NCBI RefSeq assembly: GCF_027359415.1
Contig: NZ_CP114780.1
Coordinates: 1,510,764-1,574,763, forward strand
From: Prochlorococcus marinus str. MIT 0918
GTDB lineage: Bacteria; Cyanobacteriota; Cyanobacteriia; PCC-6307; Cyanobiaceae
Direction of reading: 5' to 3'
Length of the DNA stretch: 64,000 nt
Positions within the stretch are counted from its first letter, which is position 1; each line of letters opens with the position of its first letter. The notes under the pieces are model-generated. The model was given only the letters and a program-made list of their open reading frames with translations. It ran no database searches and was not told the origin of the DNA. This document shows, one piece after another, positions 16,927-26,579 of this stretch. The translations under genes were made by a program, and so were the position numbers.

Positions 16927-19137
16927 TTGGCGACGCTAGTACCTACTGCAATCATTGCTGGATCTATTTCAGTAGCAAATCTATGTTTATGCCCTTTGGA
17001 TGCTTATAGCACCTCCTATAGGGCGAATAGCTCTTTAATGGCAGCAAGAGGATTAGAGAACCAACCTGTTGAATCAGGATTTGAATCTAAGCAATACTTG
17101 AAATCTGTTCAGACCTCTTCTCTGTTCGATTTAAGTCAGAATTTTAAAAACCAAAATTTTATTAGAGATGTTCATATTAAAGACTTAGATTCTAAAAGAG
17201 GAAATTTTTTTTTATTTCAACCTTTCTTCTACCTTGCTTCTACGAAGCAAAATAATATCAATGAATTAGAAAATAATTTAAAACTAGAATTTGACGTTAT
17301 TGCAGATAAACAATTTTGGGAAACTGATAATTTATTTGTCGCTGAAGGGAATGTAAAAGTATCTCTTATAGGAGGTATTCTTATTGCAGATAGAATTGAA
17401 TTTGACCAAAACCAGAAAAATATTATAGCAAATGGAAATATAGTCTTTAAAAAAGGTTCTCAATATTTATCAGCTTCTGATTTCCAATATGATTTAGATA
17501 AAAAAGAAGGGATTTTGAATAATGTTTATGGAGTTGTTGACCTTGAATTAATAGCTAAAGATCTGAATTTTCAAAATCAATCTGATTTTGATAATTATAT
17601 TAACTTGTTCGATAATAAAGATAAATTAACCTCTATTTCTAAAAAAGTTAAATTGAAAGATGGGTTTATATTGCAAGGTGGATTTGACCCTGAAATGAAT
17701 ATTATAGACCATGATAAATCAAAGTCTAAATCTATAACTCAATGGCGAATAAAAGCAGCTAAAATTTACATTAAGAAAGATCTTTGGAAAGCTGATCAAG
17801 TTAGTTTGACTAATGATCCTTATTTGCCTGCGCAAAATCGAATTGAATCTTTTAGTGTTGAAGTTAAAGAATCTGATGATTCTTCTGTTAATACAGTAAT
17901 TACTGCTAAACGTAGTTATTTAATATTAGAAGATAAAATCAAATTCCCAATTGGAAATAGAGAGTTTGGAATTGGCGAAGAAAAAATACAGAAGTGGATT
18001 ACTGGTTATGATAAAAACGATAAAGATGGTTTTTTTGTTGGTAGAAAGATAAAGCCTTTTCAAATAAATGATAACTTTGAAATTTTATTGCAACCACAGT
18101 TTTTGATTCAACGTTCAATACAAGGAGATACTAAGTCTTATCCATCAAAAGGAAAATCTGTAATAAGTAAAAAAGTTAAATCTCCAATTGGAGCAAGAGA
18201 TTTATTTGGTTTAGAGACTAATGTTAAAGGGACTACTTTAGATTGGGATACAAATCTAAATATAAAAATTACAACTTTTAATCAAGATAGATTTTTTCAT
18301 GGATCTAGATATTCATTGAATTTTGAGAAGATAATAGATCTTCCAAATATTGACAACTTAAAAACCACATTTTTTGCAGCCTATCGTGACGAGGTTTTCA
18401 ATGGAAGTTTAGGTAGTAATGACATTTATACTTCTTATGGCACAAAGCTAGAAAAGGGTAAAAGTTGGAAGCAAGGCGATAATTTTTTTACATATAAACT
18501 AATAGGTATGACCGGAGAATATCAGGCTGAAAAGTTCAATAAGTCTGAATTAATTACTTTATGGAGATCTAATATAGATGGAAGTTTAAATATTAAGAAG
18601 CCACTCAATGTTTTTAAAGGAAAAAATAAACTGATTTATTCCCCTCTACCTTTTTCTCCTGAAAATATTAATCCTTCACTTTTTTTAAATACTAAAATTA
18701 GTTCTCATAATAATTTTTATAGTAATGGAGATCATCAGTTTGAGCTGACCTTTTCCGTTGGACCTGTATTGACAATAGGGAGATTAGAAAAAAAATATTT
18801 TGATTATACTAAAATATCTTTTATGCCTTCTTATACACTCAAGTCTGGAGATAGTCCATTTAAATTTGATAATGCAAGAGATTTAATTAAATTAAATATG
18901 GAATTTTCTCAGCAAATAATTGGACCTATTTTAATTAAAAATATTTATGAAGTAAACATTGATGCTTCTTCAGATAGCTATGGTAATTCGATTCAATCTA
19001 AAACATCAGTTATTTGGCAAAGAAGGTCTTATGAGATTGGTCTTTTTTATGACTACATGAATGAACGGGGAGGAGCAAGCTTCCGATTAAATGGCTTTGA
19101 CTTCACAGATAAAAGAAGTTCAAAAGAAAATAATTAA
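16927..19137 (+). CDS. LptD/OstA-like outer-membrane protein (DUF3769 type)
   Basis: This 736-residue protein is probably the cyanobacterial counterpart of LptD, which inserts lipopolysaccharide in the outer membrane. An OstA-like repeat region at about residues 125-200 (FVAEGNVKVSL, IIANGNIVFKKGSQYLSA) is followed by a long segment rich in alternating hydrophobic residues and aromatic girdles, as in a beta-barrel. The reading frame is closed by TAG at 16921-16923, so TTG at 16927 is the only usual start before a hydrophobic N-terminus resembling a signal peptide. A one-base change in the T run at 16925-16928 would join it to an ATG at 16895. Confidence 0.82.
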   Translation: MATLVPTAIIAGSISVANLCLCPLDAYSTSYRANSSLMAARGLENQPVESGFESKQYLKSVQTSSLFDLSQNFKNQNFIRDVHIKDLDSKRGNFFLFQPFFYLASTKQNNINELENNLKLEFDVIADKQFWETDNLFVAEGNVKVSLIGGILIADRIEFDQNQKNIIANGNIVFKKGSQYLSASDFQYDLDKKEGILNNVYGVVDLELIAKDLNFQNQSDFDNYINLFDNKDKLTSISKKVKLKDGFILQGGFDPEMNIIDHDKSKSKSITQWRIKAAKIYIKKDLWKADQVSLTNDPYLPAQNRIESFSVEVKESDDSSVNTVITAKRSYLILEDKIKFPIGNREFGIGEEKIQKWITGYDKNDKDGFFVGRKIKPFQINDNFEILLQPQFLIQRSIQGDTKSYPSKGKSVISKKVKSPIGARDLFGLETNVKGTTLDWDTNLNIKITTFNQDRFFHGSRYSLNFEKIIDLPNIDNLKTTFFAAYRDEVFNGSLGSNDIYTSYGTKLEKGKSWKQGDNFFTYKLIGMTGEYQAEKFNKSELITLWRSNIDGSLNIKKPLNVFKGKNKLIYSPLPFSPENINPSLFLNTKISSHNNFYSNGDHQFELTFSVGPVLTIGRLEKKYFDYTKISFMPSYTLKSGDSPFKFDNARDLIKLNMEFSQQIIGPILIKNIYEVNIDASSDSYGNSIQSKTSVIWQRRSYEIGLFYDYMNERGGASFRLNGFDFTDKRSSKENN

Positions 19138-19179
19138 TAATTTCAAATTCTAATTAATTAATTAGAATTTGAAATTATT
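19136..19179. terminator. 44-bp perfect palindrome, likely bidirectional terminator
   Basis: Bases 19136-19179 equal their own reverse complement. The left arm begins inside the stop codon of the DUF3769 gene. The right arm includes the last six codons and the stop of convergent leuD. Transcripts from either side would fold into a long AT-only-stem hairpin. It lacks the GC-rich stem of a textbook terminator, so the function is inferred from position. Confidence 0.6.
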
Positions 19180-19782
19180 TAGATAAGGAATGCTTTTGCT
19201 TTTACTTTTTATCAGATCTTGGCTTTTGATTAAGGTAGAAGTTCCATCCCAATTCCCAGACAAAAACATGTCTAGTGAACTTTTTTCTATATTTAAAGGC
19301 CATGAATTCTTTTTTGATATTAGTTGTTCATTTTGTAGATTTAGTTCAACTTCCATATCTCTCAAAGACGCCATATGATTCACTAAGTTTGTAATATTAG
19401 AATTCGAAATTTTTGCACAAGGGATACCAATTGATAAGCAATTACCATAAAAAATCTCTGCAAAGCTTTCACCTATAATTGCTCTTATTCCCCACCTCAT
19501 TAGGGCTTGGGGAGCATGTTCCCTGCTTGACCCACAACCAAAATTTTTATTAACTATTAAAATAGATTTTGTTTGATTAATTACTAAATCAAAAGGATGT
19601 AATCCATTTTGTTCTTTTCTATCATCTGAAAATACTTGTTCTCCTAATTTTTCAAAACTAATAGATTTGAGGAAACGAGCTGGAATAATTCGATCAGTAT
19701 CTATATCATTACCCTGCAGGTAGAAACATTTCCCCTTTATTTTTTTAATAGGCCCTTGAGGTAAATTTGAAGTTTGATGCAT
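19162..19782 (-). CDS. leuD: 3-isopropylmalate dehydratase small subunit
   Basis: LeuD pairs with LeuC to isomerise 2-isopropylmalate to 3-isopropylmalate in leucine synthesis. The 206-residue protein has the swivel-domain motifs NDIDTDRIIPARFLK, the NFGCGSSREHAPQAL loop and GNCLSIGIPC. It lies 28 bases downstream of leuC. Its final codons form one arm of a 44-bp palindrome shared with the convergent gene. Confidence 0.97.
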   Translation of the reverse strand: MHQTSNLPQGPIKKIKGKCFYLQGNDIDTDRIIPARFLKSISFEKLGEQVFSDDRKEQNGLHPFDLVINQTKSILIVNKNFGCGSSREHAPQALMRWGIRAIIGESFAEIFYGNCLSIGIPCAKISNSNITNLVNHMASLRDMEVELNLQNEQLISKKNSWPLNIEKSSLDMFLSGNWDGTSTLIKSQDLIKSKSKSIPYLNNFKF

Positions 19783-19810
19783 TGATTCTAAGAATTTTTT
19801 CTAGAGAAAT

Positions 19811-21217
19811 TTAATTAATAAGTTTTCGCACATCAATTACTGAGCCTGTAACTGCGGCTGCTGCAACCATTGCAGGACTCATTAAAAGGGTCCTCCCTTT
19901 TGCTGAACCTTGACGACCTTTAAAGTTTCTGTTGCTTGAACTTGCGCTGATTTGATCATTTTCTAGTTTATCTGAGTTCATTGCTAGACACATAGAGCAG
20001 CCAGGTTTTCGCCAATCAAAGCCTGCTTTTTTGAATACTTCATGTAAACCTTCTTCTTCAGCTTGCTTTGCAACTTTCTCTGAGCCAGGAACCACAAAAG
20101 CTTTTACTCCATTTGCTACATGACGATTTTTAGCAATTTCAGCAGCTATTTGTAGATCGCTTAGACGACCATTTGTGCAGCTACCTATAAAGCAAACATC
20201 AATAGGTAGTCCCTCTATGGAACTCCCAGGTTTTAAATTCATATATTGATATGCCTCAATAGCAATTTGTTTATCACTTGGGTCTAATGACTCTGGGCTA
20301 GGAATAGATTCGTCAATCCCAATTGATTGACCAGGTGTGATGCCCCAGGTAACAGTTGGTGGAATATTAGATGCATTAAACCTAACTTCATCGTCATAAA
20401 TTGCTTTTTCATCACTAATAATTGACTCCCACCATTTAATTGCATTCTCCCATTTAATTCCTTTAGGAGAATATTCTCTATGTTTTAAATAATCAAAAGT
20501 TTTTTGATCAGGATTTATATACCCACAGCGAGCACCTCCTTCAATAGCCATATTGCAAATGGTCATCCTTTCTTCCATAGAGAGAGTTTTTATTGCAGGT
20601 CCTGCAAATTCATAGGCATAACCAACTCCTCCTTTTACGCCAAGTTGTTCAATTGCATGAAGTATTAGATCTTTTGCAAATACACCTTTTTTAAGATTTC
20701 CGTCAAACCACAGTCTACGAACCTTAAGTTTTTTCATTGCCAAAGTTTGACTAGCCAGAACATCTCTAACTTGACTAGTTCCAATGCCAAAGGCAATTGA
20801 ACCAAAAGCACCATGAGTGGAAGTATGAGAATCACCGCATGCAATAGTCATTCCTGGTTGTGTTAACCCTGTTTCAGGAGCGATTACATGAACTATTCCT
20901 TGATTTCCAGAACCAATTTGAAAAAATTTGATCGAATGCTTTGAGCAGTTAGATTCAAGTGTTTGGAGCATTTGCTCTGCTAAAGGGTCTAAAAATGGTC
21001 TTTGCTGAGTAGTAGTTGGGACAATATGATCTACCGTTGCAATTGTTCTCTCTGGCAAATAAACGTTTAACCCTTTTTCTTCTAACGCAGCAAATGCTTG
21101 TGGGCTGGTGACTTCATGAATTAAGTGAAGGCCTATAAATAATTGAGTAGAACCTCCTGGTAAATCTTGTACCTTATGGAGATCCCAAATTTTGTCGTAT
21201 AGCGTTCTTGAGCTCAA
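19811..21217 (-). CDS. leuC: 3-isopropylmalate dehydratase large subunit
   Basis: LeuC carries the 4Fe-4S cluster of isopropylmalate isomerase. The 468-residue protein shows [21 protein letters not shown] and cluster ligands in [13 protein letters not shown] and [11 protein letters not shown]. The C-terminal [18 protein letters not shown] is standard. It is followed by leuD on the same strand, with cinA 26 bases upstream. Confidence 0.98.
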   Translation of the reverse strand: MSSRTLYDKIWDLHKVQDLPGGSTQLFIGLHLIHEVTSPQAFAALEEKGLNVYLPERTIATVDHIVPTTTQQRPFLDPLAEQMLQTLESNCSKHSIKFFQIGSGNQGIVHVIAPETGLTQPGMTIACGDSHTSTHGAFGSIAFGIGTSQVRDVLASQTLAMKKLKVRRLWFDGNLKKGVFAKDLILHAIEQLGVKGGVGYAYEFAGPAIKTLSMEERMTICNMAIEGGARCGYINPDQKTFDYLKHREYSPKGIKWENAIKWWESIISDEKAIYDDEVRFNASNIPPTVTWGITPGQSIGIDESIPSPESLDPSDKQIAIEAYQYMNLKPGSSIEGLPIDVCFIGSCTNGRLSDLQIAAEIAKNRHVANGVKAFVVPGSEKVAKQAEEEGLHEVFKKAGFDWRKPGCSMCLAMNSDKLENDQISASSSNRNFKGRQGSAKGRTLLMSPAMVAAAAVTGSVIDVRKLIN

Positions 21218-21243
21218 TGATTAGATTCTTATCTGATTCAACA

Positions 21244-22503
21244 TTAGCTTTGACAGAGCAAAAATAACCGAACTTGATCTAGTGCTCTTACAACACTCAA
21301 TTTTTGGATCTCGGCTCGATCTCGGAAACTACCAAATTTTTCTTGTATTGATTGATTAACCTTAGGACCAGAAATGTAAAACTCTACATTGCCGATGGGT
21401 TTGGAAAGGGTTCCTCCACTTGGTCCAGCAATCCCACTTATTCCTATGGCCCAATCTGTTTTAAATGCTTTTTGAATCCCAAAAGCCATAGATTGAACAA
21501 CAGGTTCTGAAACAGCTCCATGTTTTGTCAATAGATCTTTAGGGACACCCAAAATATTTTCCTTGATTAAATTGTTATAGGCGACTACACCACCTAAAAA
21601 AACATCTGATGACCCTGGGATGGCAGTTAGTGATGCTGCTAATAATCCTCCTGTGCAAGATTCAGCTACAGCAATTGTTTGTTTCTTTTGACGCAATAAA
21701 TCAATCACAACAGAAGATAATGTTTCCTTATCTCTGCCAAAAAAATTATGTTCAAATTTATTTATTAATTCATTTGCAATAGGACTTATTAAAATATTGC
21801 CTTCTTTAGTATCTTTGCTCTTTGCTGTAATTCTTATTTTAACTTCACCTAATGATGCGTAAGGAGCTACAGTCGGATTTTTTTTATTTATTAAATTAGG
21901 TATTTTTTCGACAAGTGCAGATTCTGAAATTCCAGTAAATTTTAGATTTGTACTAGTGAAAATCCTCTTCGAAGGATGATTAATTATAAGCCAATTTCGT
22001 GCAGTTAATTCCCACATTTTTTTCATTTCTGAAGGTACTCCTGGGAACGTAAGAATGGTACAGAATTTTGTTGGTGACCAGATCATTCCTGGAGCAGTCC
22101 CTGATGGGTTGTAAATAATTTCTGCGTCTGGAGGAAAGAATGCTTGCTTTAAATTACTTTTGGGCAGGTTAAAGCTAGATCCCATCTTATTTTTTATATC
22201 TTCTACAATATATTTATTCTCAGTTAAATTTACACCAAAGGCTGAGGCAATTGCTTCAGTTGTTATGTCATCAGGAGTTGGCCCTAATCCCCCAGTTGTA
22301 ATTACAATACGACTTCTCTGAGATGCTTCCAGAATAATTTGTTTCAGTCGATCAAAATTATCTCCTATAACAGTTTGTCTATAGTGTTCGATTCCCAGTT
22401 CAGCTAAATTCTCTGCTAACCACTTTGCATTACTATTTAATATGTTTCCCAGAAGTAATTCTGTTCCAACATTAATAATTTCAACACTTTGATTATTAGA
22501 CAA
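21244..22503 (-). CDS. cinA: CinA-family protein (MoCF domain plus PncC-type C-terminal domain)
   Basis: The 419-residue protein combines an N-terminal molybdopterin-binding-like domain (GTELLLGNILNSNAKWLAE, TTGGLGPTPDDITTEA, FPGVPSEM) with a C-terminal nicotinamide-nucleotide amidase domain (AESCTGGLLAASLTAIPGSS, GISGIAGPSGG). The family cleans up damaged pyridine nucleotides and was first described as competence/damage-inducible. It sits between glyA (five-base gap) and leuC on the minus strand. Confidence 0.94.
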   Translation of the reverse strand: MSNNQSVEIINVGTELLLGNILNSNAKWLAENLAELGIEHYRQTVIGDNFDRLKQIILEASQRSRIVITTGGLGPTPDDITTEAIASAFGVNLTENKYIVEDIKNKMGSSFNLPKSNLKQAFFPPDAEIIYNPSGTAPGMIWSPTKFCTILTFPGVPSEMKKMWELTARNWLIINHPSKRIFTSTNLKFTGISESALVEKIPNLINKKNPTVAPYASLGEVKIRITAKSKDTKEGNILISPIANELINKFEHNFFGRDKETLSSVVIDLLRQKKQTIAVAESCTGGLLAASLTAIPGSSDVFLGGVVAYNNLIKENILGVPKDLLTKHGAVSEPVVQSMAFGIQKAFKTDWAIGISGIAGPSGGTLSKPIGNVEFYISGPKVNQSIQEKFGSFRDRAEIQKLSVVRALDQVRLFLLCQS

Positions 22504-22508
22504 TTTTT

Positions 22509-23810
22509 TTATTTCAATGAATTATAGAGAGGAAATCTTGAACATAGATTAAGTACTTTGTCTTTGCATTTTTCTTTAATAGATATATTCTCTGGATTTA
22601 ATAAACAATCTGATATTACATCAGCTACTTCAAAGAAAGCTTTTTCGTTAAATCCTCTAGTTGTTAAAGCAGCAGTCCCTAATCTTAAACCACTAGTGAC
22701 AAAAGGTGACTCAGGGTCAAAAGGAACTGTATTTTTATTTGCAGTTATATTTATATCTGACATTATTGAATCTGCTTTTTTACCTGTCATTTTTATACTT
22801 CTTAAGTCTAGAAGAACAATATGATTATCAGTTCCATTGCTAACCACTGATATCCCTTTCTCTTGCAATCGTTTGGCTAATACCTTTGCATTAGAAACTA
22901 CTTGACGAGTATATATCTCAAAACTTTTATCTAGTGCTTCGCCAAATGCAACTGCTTTACCAGCGATCACATGTTCTAAAGGACCTCCTTGATTCCCTGG
23001 GAAAACAGCCTTATCAAATTTCTTGCCAAATTGTTCGTCCCTACAAAGTATGATCCCACCTCTGGGACCTCTTAGTGTTTTGTGCGTAGTGGTAGTTACA
23101 ACATCGCAATGAGGGATAGGGCTTGGATGTATTCCAGTGGCTACTAAACCAGCGATATGAGCTATGTCTGCTAACAAATATGCACCTGTTTCATCTGCTA
23201 TGGCTCTGAAGGCCTTGAAATCAATAGTTCTAGGGTATGCGGAAAAACCGCAAATAATTAGCTTTGGTTTGTTTTTAAGTGCAATTTGCTTCACTTCTTC
23301 CATATTGAGCATTTGTGTGTCTTGGTCTACTCCATAAGTCACAACTTGGAACCATTTTCCGCTTACATTTACTGGCGATCCATGAGTTAAGTGTCCACCA
23401 TGAGAGAGATCCATACCCATTATTGTGTCACCAGGATTGAGTAGGGCTAGAAAAACCGCAAAGTTAGCTTGTGCTCCACTATGAGGTTGAACATTTACCC
23501 AAGCCGCATTGAAAAGTTTTTTTGCACGAGAAATAGCTAAATTTTCTATAGCATCTACATGCTCACAACCTCCGTAATAACGTTTGTTAGGGAGACCTTC
23601 TGCATATTTATTAGTTAAAACTGACCCTTGTGCTTCCATTACCGCCTTGGAAGTAAAGTTTTCACTTGCTATTAGTTCCAGATGAGTTTGTTGCCTTGTG
23701 AGCTCTTTGTTAATCAAAAGAGATATTTCTGGATCAGTTGTATGGAGATTTGAATTAATCGAAAGCAAGGGAATAGTTTCCTTTTGGTTCACTGTTCGGA
23801 TAGTAAGCAA
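22509..23810 (-). CDS. glyA: Serine hydroxymethyltransferase
   Basis: GlyA interconverts serine and glycine with tetrahydrofolate and PLP. The 433-residue protein has the LIASENFTS motif, [15 protein letters not shown], and the PLP-lysine loop [14 protein letters not shown]. The frame opens with TTG at 23810, and an in-frame GTG lies six codons later at 23792. Neither lies in a conserved region, so the start is uncertain by a few residues. It heads the minus-strand run glyA-cinA-leuC-leuD. Confidence 0.97.
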   Translation of the reverse strand: MLTIRTVNQKETIPLLSINSNLHTTDPEISLLINKELTRQQTHLELIASENFTSKAVMEAQGSVLTNKYAEGLPNKRYYGGCEHVDAIENLAISRAKKLFNAAWVNVQPHSGAQANFAVFLALLNPGDTIMGMDLSHGGHLTHGSPVNVSGKWFQVVTYGVDQDTQMLNMEEVKQIALKNKPKLIICGFSAYPRTIDFKAFRAIADETGAYLLADIAHIAGLVATGIHPSPIPHCDVVTTTTHKTLRGPRGGIILCRDEQFGKKFDKAVFPGNQGGPLEHVIAGKAVAFGEALDKSFEIYTRQVVSNAKVLAKRLQEKGISVVSNGTDNHIVLLDLRSIKMTGKKADSIMSDINITANKNTVPFDPESPFVTSGLRLGTAALTTRGFNEKAFFEVADVISDCLLNPENISIKEKCKDKVLNLCSRFPLYNSLK

Positions 23811-23881
23811 AGGTTTGGTCTGATTAAGAAAAACCCTGCTTAATTTTCCTTTTTGTGTTGATCACATTAAAAAGTTTGTAA

Positions 23882-23955
23882 CGCGCCTGGAGAGATTCGA
23901 ACTCCCGACCCTCTGATCCGTAGTCAGATGCTCTAATCCGCTGAGCTACAGGCGC
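23882..23955 (-). tRNA. tRNA-Arg (ACG)
   Basis: A 74-nt cloverleaf with acceptor GCGCCTG/CAGGCGC and discriminator G. The anticodon stem TCTGA/TCAGA encloses loop CTACGGA with anticodon ACG, where A34 is normally converted to inosine. The T-arm contains GTTCGAATC. It lies between glyA and a small membrane-protein gene, with no repeat suggesting use as an attachment site. Confidence 0.97.
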
Positions 23956-24032
23956 ATGAGATTAAGTAGAATTTTGAGATCTACTTCTTCAACTATAGGA
24001 TGACGTGAGAATTACATTAATACAAAAAAGCA

Positions 24033-24293
24033 ATGCCTCTTAGGTGGTATGGAAATGGAGATCCTACTGATCCCCTTTATTTGCATTTCTCTCGAATAGT
24101 AAATTTTACTATTCATGCAATGGCTTTTGCAGCGGTTAATAGTGGGTTGTGGTTGGCTCACCAAATCCGTCATAATCTGCCTCAGTTGCAATGGATAACT
24201 GGTTTATGGCTTTTATTTTTAATTTTTCATTTGACATTTGTAATTATTCGAAGACCTTCAGCTCAGAGTGACTCTTCTCTAAAGAGTGAGTAG
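24033..24293 (+). CDS. Small two-helix membrane protein, unknown function
   Basis: An 86-residue protein with two clear membrane helices at about residues 22-42 and 55-73. A tryptophan- and aspartate-containing N-terminus (LRWYGNGDPTDPLYLHFSR) and a short serine-rich tail flank them. I do not recognise a named family, but its compact form and place before the DUF3181 gene look like a conserved picocyanobacterial protein. The ATG start lies 77 bases after the tRNA-Arg edge. Confidence 0.75.
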   Translation: MPLRWYGNGDPTDPLYLHFSRIVNFTIHAMAFAAVNSGLWLAHQIRHNLPQLQWITGLWLLFLIFHLTFVIIRRPSAQSDSSLKSE

Positions 24294-24320
24294 GTTCCCT
24301 ATATCAGATTAGAAATTTTC

Positions 24321-24611
24321 ATGAATATAGATTCTGCCCAGTTAAGAGAGCTACAGCTCGCAATTGCTGATCGAATTTATCTACAGGTTCAGAACTGGAA
24401 TCTGTATTTGGGAGATGCAGGTTTATCTGAAGCCTTGGCAATTGAATGCCAGGCTCATTTTAATGATGAAGCGAATGTAGCTGCACAAAAGGCATTGGAA
24501 GGAGTAGAAGTTGTTCTAGGTAAAGGTAAAACAAAATTACCGTTATCTAATTTAGTATCTTCTGACCAGTTTTTTGAATTAGAAGAGATATTAGCTCCCT
24601 ATTGCAGATAG
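24321..24611 (+). CDS. DUF3181-family protein
   Basis: A soluble 96-residue helical protein that fits DUF3181, a cyanobacterial family of unknown function. Recognisable parts are IADRIYLQVQNWNLYLGDAG at residues 16-35 and the acidic C-terminal EEILAPYC. No catalytic residues are evident. It lies between two other small genes on the same strand (gaps of 27 and 24 bases), likely one transcript. Confidence 0.82.
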   Translation: MNIDSAQLRELQLAIADRIYLQVQNWNLYLGDAGLSEALAIECQAHFNDEANVAAQKALEGVEVVLGKGKTKLPLSNLVSSDQFFELEEILAPYCR

Positions 24612-24635
24612 GGTTATTTAAGTTAGGTCTTTATT

Positions 24636-24896
24636 GTGATAATCATTGAGGTCACTAATGCTAGAGATGTTGTCCGCAAGCAAATCGGCAGATTAGGAGA
24701 GAGACTTATTGGCAAAGTCGCTGATGCAGAGTCACAAGTTGAGAAAGCATTGATTCAGGAGATAGAAAATGCTTTTAATGAATTTGGAATAGAAGCTAGA
24801 ATACTTTCAGTAAAGGGTCCTAATTTGAAAGGGACTGATAGCTTGCAAATACCTTTGCAAATAAGAGAAGAACGTGATGTTATTTTAAACAATTGA
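24636..24896 (+). CDS. Small conserved hypothetical protein
   Basis: An 86-residue soluble protein starting at GTG 24636. It begins with a beta-strand and a basic helix (VRKQIGRLGERLIGKV), has a glutamate-rich helix around residues 32-50, and ends with two strand-like segments. I recognise no family. It follows the DUF3181 gene by 24 bases. Its last 17 bases overlap the 3' end of convergent murJ. Confidence 0.72.
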   Translation: MIIIEVTNARDVVRKQIGRLGERLIGKVADAESQVEKALIQEIENAFNEFGIEARILSVKGPNLKGTDSLQIPLQIREERDVILNN

Positions 24897-26496
24897 CAGC
24901 TTTTAATTTAAATATTTTAGTTAGCTCTTGAACTTCTTTTATTCCTAAAATATTAGATAAAAGGCAGTAAGTGCAGAAACTTATTGTTATAGAGAAAATT
25001 AGTTGCATTACTTCCAATAAAAAGTTATTTACGGGTATTAATGTGATTGAGTTTATACGCCAAGCAATATAGCCTGAAATAATTCCACAAGTTAAAAGTT
25101 TACCTATTTCAAAACCCCATTTTTTTAATGGTATTTCGACTAGTCTTATCTTTAATTTTAGTAAAAGCAGTATGCAAGTAAAAATATTAACTCCTACTGT
25201 AGCGAGAATAATCCCATTCGCTCCAAAATTAATTCCAATCTGATTTGTCCATGGAGTTGGACACCCAATAAATAACCAATCTAAAAAAATATTTAGAATT
25301 ATTCCTATTGTGGATATTTTAAATGGGGTCTTTGCATCTCCAAGAGTATAAAATACTCTAACTAATAAGTCTCTTATTAAATAAGCTGGCATTCCAATTC
25401 CATAGCAAATGAGCAATCCAGAGACAAGCTTGATTGCAGTGGTGTCAAAAACTCCTCTGCCAAAACATATTTCTGTAACTGATTGATTTAGTGCTATAAA
25501 AATAGAGCCTAAAAATATCATGCTAGAGGCTGAAAATATAATACCTTGCCTAACTCTTCTTATTAAATCTTTATTATTATCATTGTGAAAAAGTTTTGAG
25601 AAAGTAGGTAGTAAAGGTATTATTATTGAATTTGATATTATTCCTAAAGGAGCTTGAACTATAAAATTTGCATAACTTAAACCTGCAGCTGCTCCAAGTA
25701 TGTTAGAAGCAAAAAACAGATCTGTAAAAACATTTATTTGTAACATTCCGGATGATAAAGTTGCTGGAATAATAATTTTCCACACTTCTTTAATAGCTGA
25801 ATGCTCAGTGTCAAAATTGAATTTGAATTTTAGCAGTCCTTTCTTTTTTAAAAAAGGAATTTGAATTATCAACTGTAAAATTGCTCCTATTAATGTTGCT
25901 TTTGCCAGTACTATTCCACTTTCTATAGGAAGGTTGATAACGCTAATATTTGGTTTTTGATATAACCAGAAAAAACTTACTCCAGTTATTATTACTAAAC
26001 TAGAAATTAGAGGTGATATAGAAGGAAGAAAGAATTCATCTCTTGCATTTAACGACCCAAAACCTATCCCAATTAATCCAGATAATAGTATAACAGGAGA
26101 CATTATCTGAAGCTGCATTACTGCAATATCATGAGTCTTATTTGTTAGCCCAGGTCCAAATATAGTGATTATTAAATCTGCGTTTAAATACAAAATTAAA
26201 CTAATAAATAATAACGTAATTAAGATATAAGTATTAATAGATGAAACAATATATGCCCCATCTTTTTTTTGAGCCTTACTAAGTACCGAGACTATTGCAT
26301 TATGCAATGGACCATTAATACCACCAATTAGAATAAGAAAAAAACCAGGCAATATATATGCATAATTATATGCATCATATGCAGTGCCAACTCCAAAAAA
26401 ACCAGCTATCACAATTTGACGGGCCATTCCGCCGGCTTTGCTAAGAAATGTACCAAAGCTAATAAGGGCTGAAATTTTTTTCAGTGACCTTTTCAT
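24880..26496 (-). CDS. murJ: Lipid II flippase MurJ (MviN)
   Basis: MurJ moves lipid-linked peptidoglycan precursors across the plasma membrane. The 538-residue protein has about fourteen hydrophobic segments. The N-terminal SFGTFLSKAGGMARQIVIA and the PLLPTFSKLFHN segment are typical of MviN/MurJ in the MATE-like superfamily. It overlaps the preceding convergent gene by 17 bases and is divergent from sfsA. Confidence 0.95.
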   Translation of the reverse strand: MKRSLKKISALISFGTFLSKAGGMARQIVIAGFFGVGTAYDAYNYAYILPGFFLILIGGINGPLHNAIVSVLSKAQKKDGAYIVSSINTYILITLLFISLILYLNADLIITIFGPGLTNKTHDIAVMQLQIMSPVILLSGLIGIGFGSLNARDEFFLPSISPLISSLVIITGVSFFWLYQKPNISVINLPIESGIVLAKATLIGAILQLIIQIPFLKKKGLLKFKFNFDTEHSAIKEVWKIIIPATLSSGMLQINVFTDLFFASNILGAAAGLSYANFIVQAPLGIISNSIIIPLLPTFSKLFHNDNNKDLIRRVRQGIIFSASSMIFLGSIFIALNQSVTEICFGRGVFDTTAIKLVSGLLICYGIGMPAYLIRDLLVRVFYTLGDAKTPFKISTIGIILNIFLDWLFIGCPTPWTNQIGINFGANGIILATVGVNIFTCILLLLKLKIRLVEIPLKKWGFEIGKLLTCGIISGYIAWRINSITLIPVNNFLLEVMQLIFSITISFCTYCLLSNILGIKEVQELTKIFKLKAVNCLK

Positions 26497-26538
26497 ATTT
26501 TTGGTTTATCAAAATGCATAGTTTTTAGATATCGTCTT

Positions 26539-26571
26539 AATCAAGATTCTTGAATTGATTAAATCTTGATT
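26539..26571. repeat. Inverted repeat in the murJ-sfsA divergent promoter region
   Basis: Nine-base arms AATCAAGAT (26539-26547) and ATCTTGATT (26563-26571) are separated by 15 bases. The repeat fills most of the space between the two divergent genes. It may be an operator or a hairpin; no known regulator site was recognised. Confidence 0.45.
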
Positions 26572-26579
26572 TGTTTTTC

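Noticed and set aside
19136-19179. Palindrome as an insertion-sequence end
   Set aside because: No transposase and no second copy were noticed nearby, and the position between convergent stops fits a terminator better.
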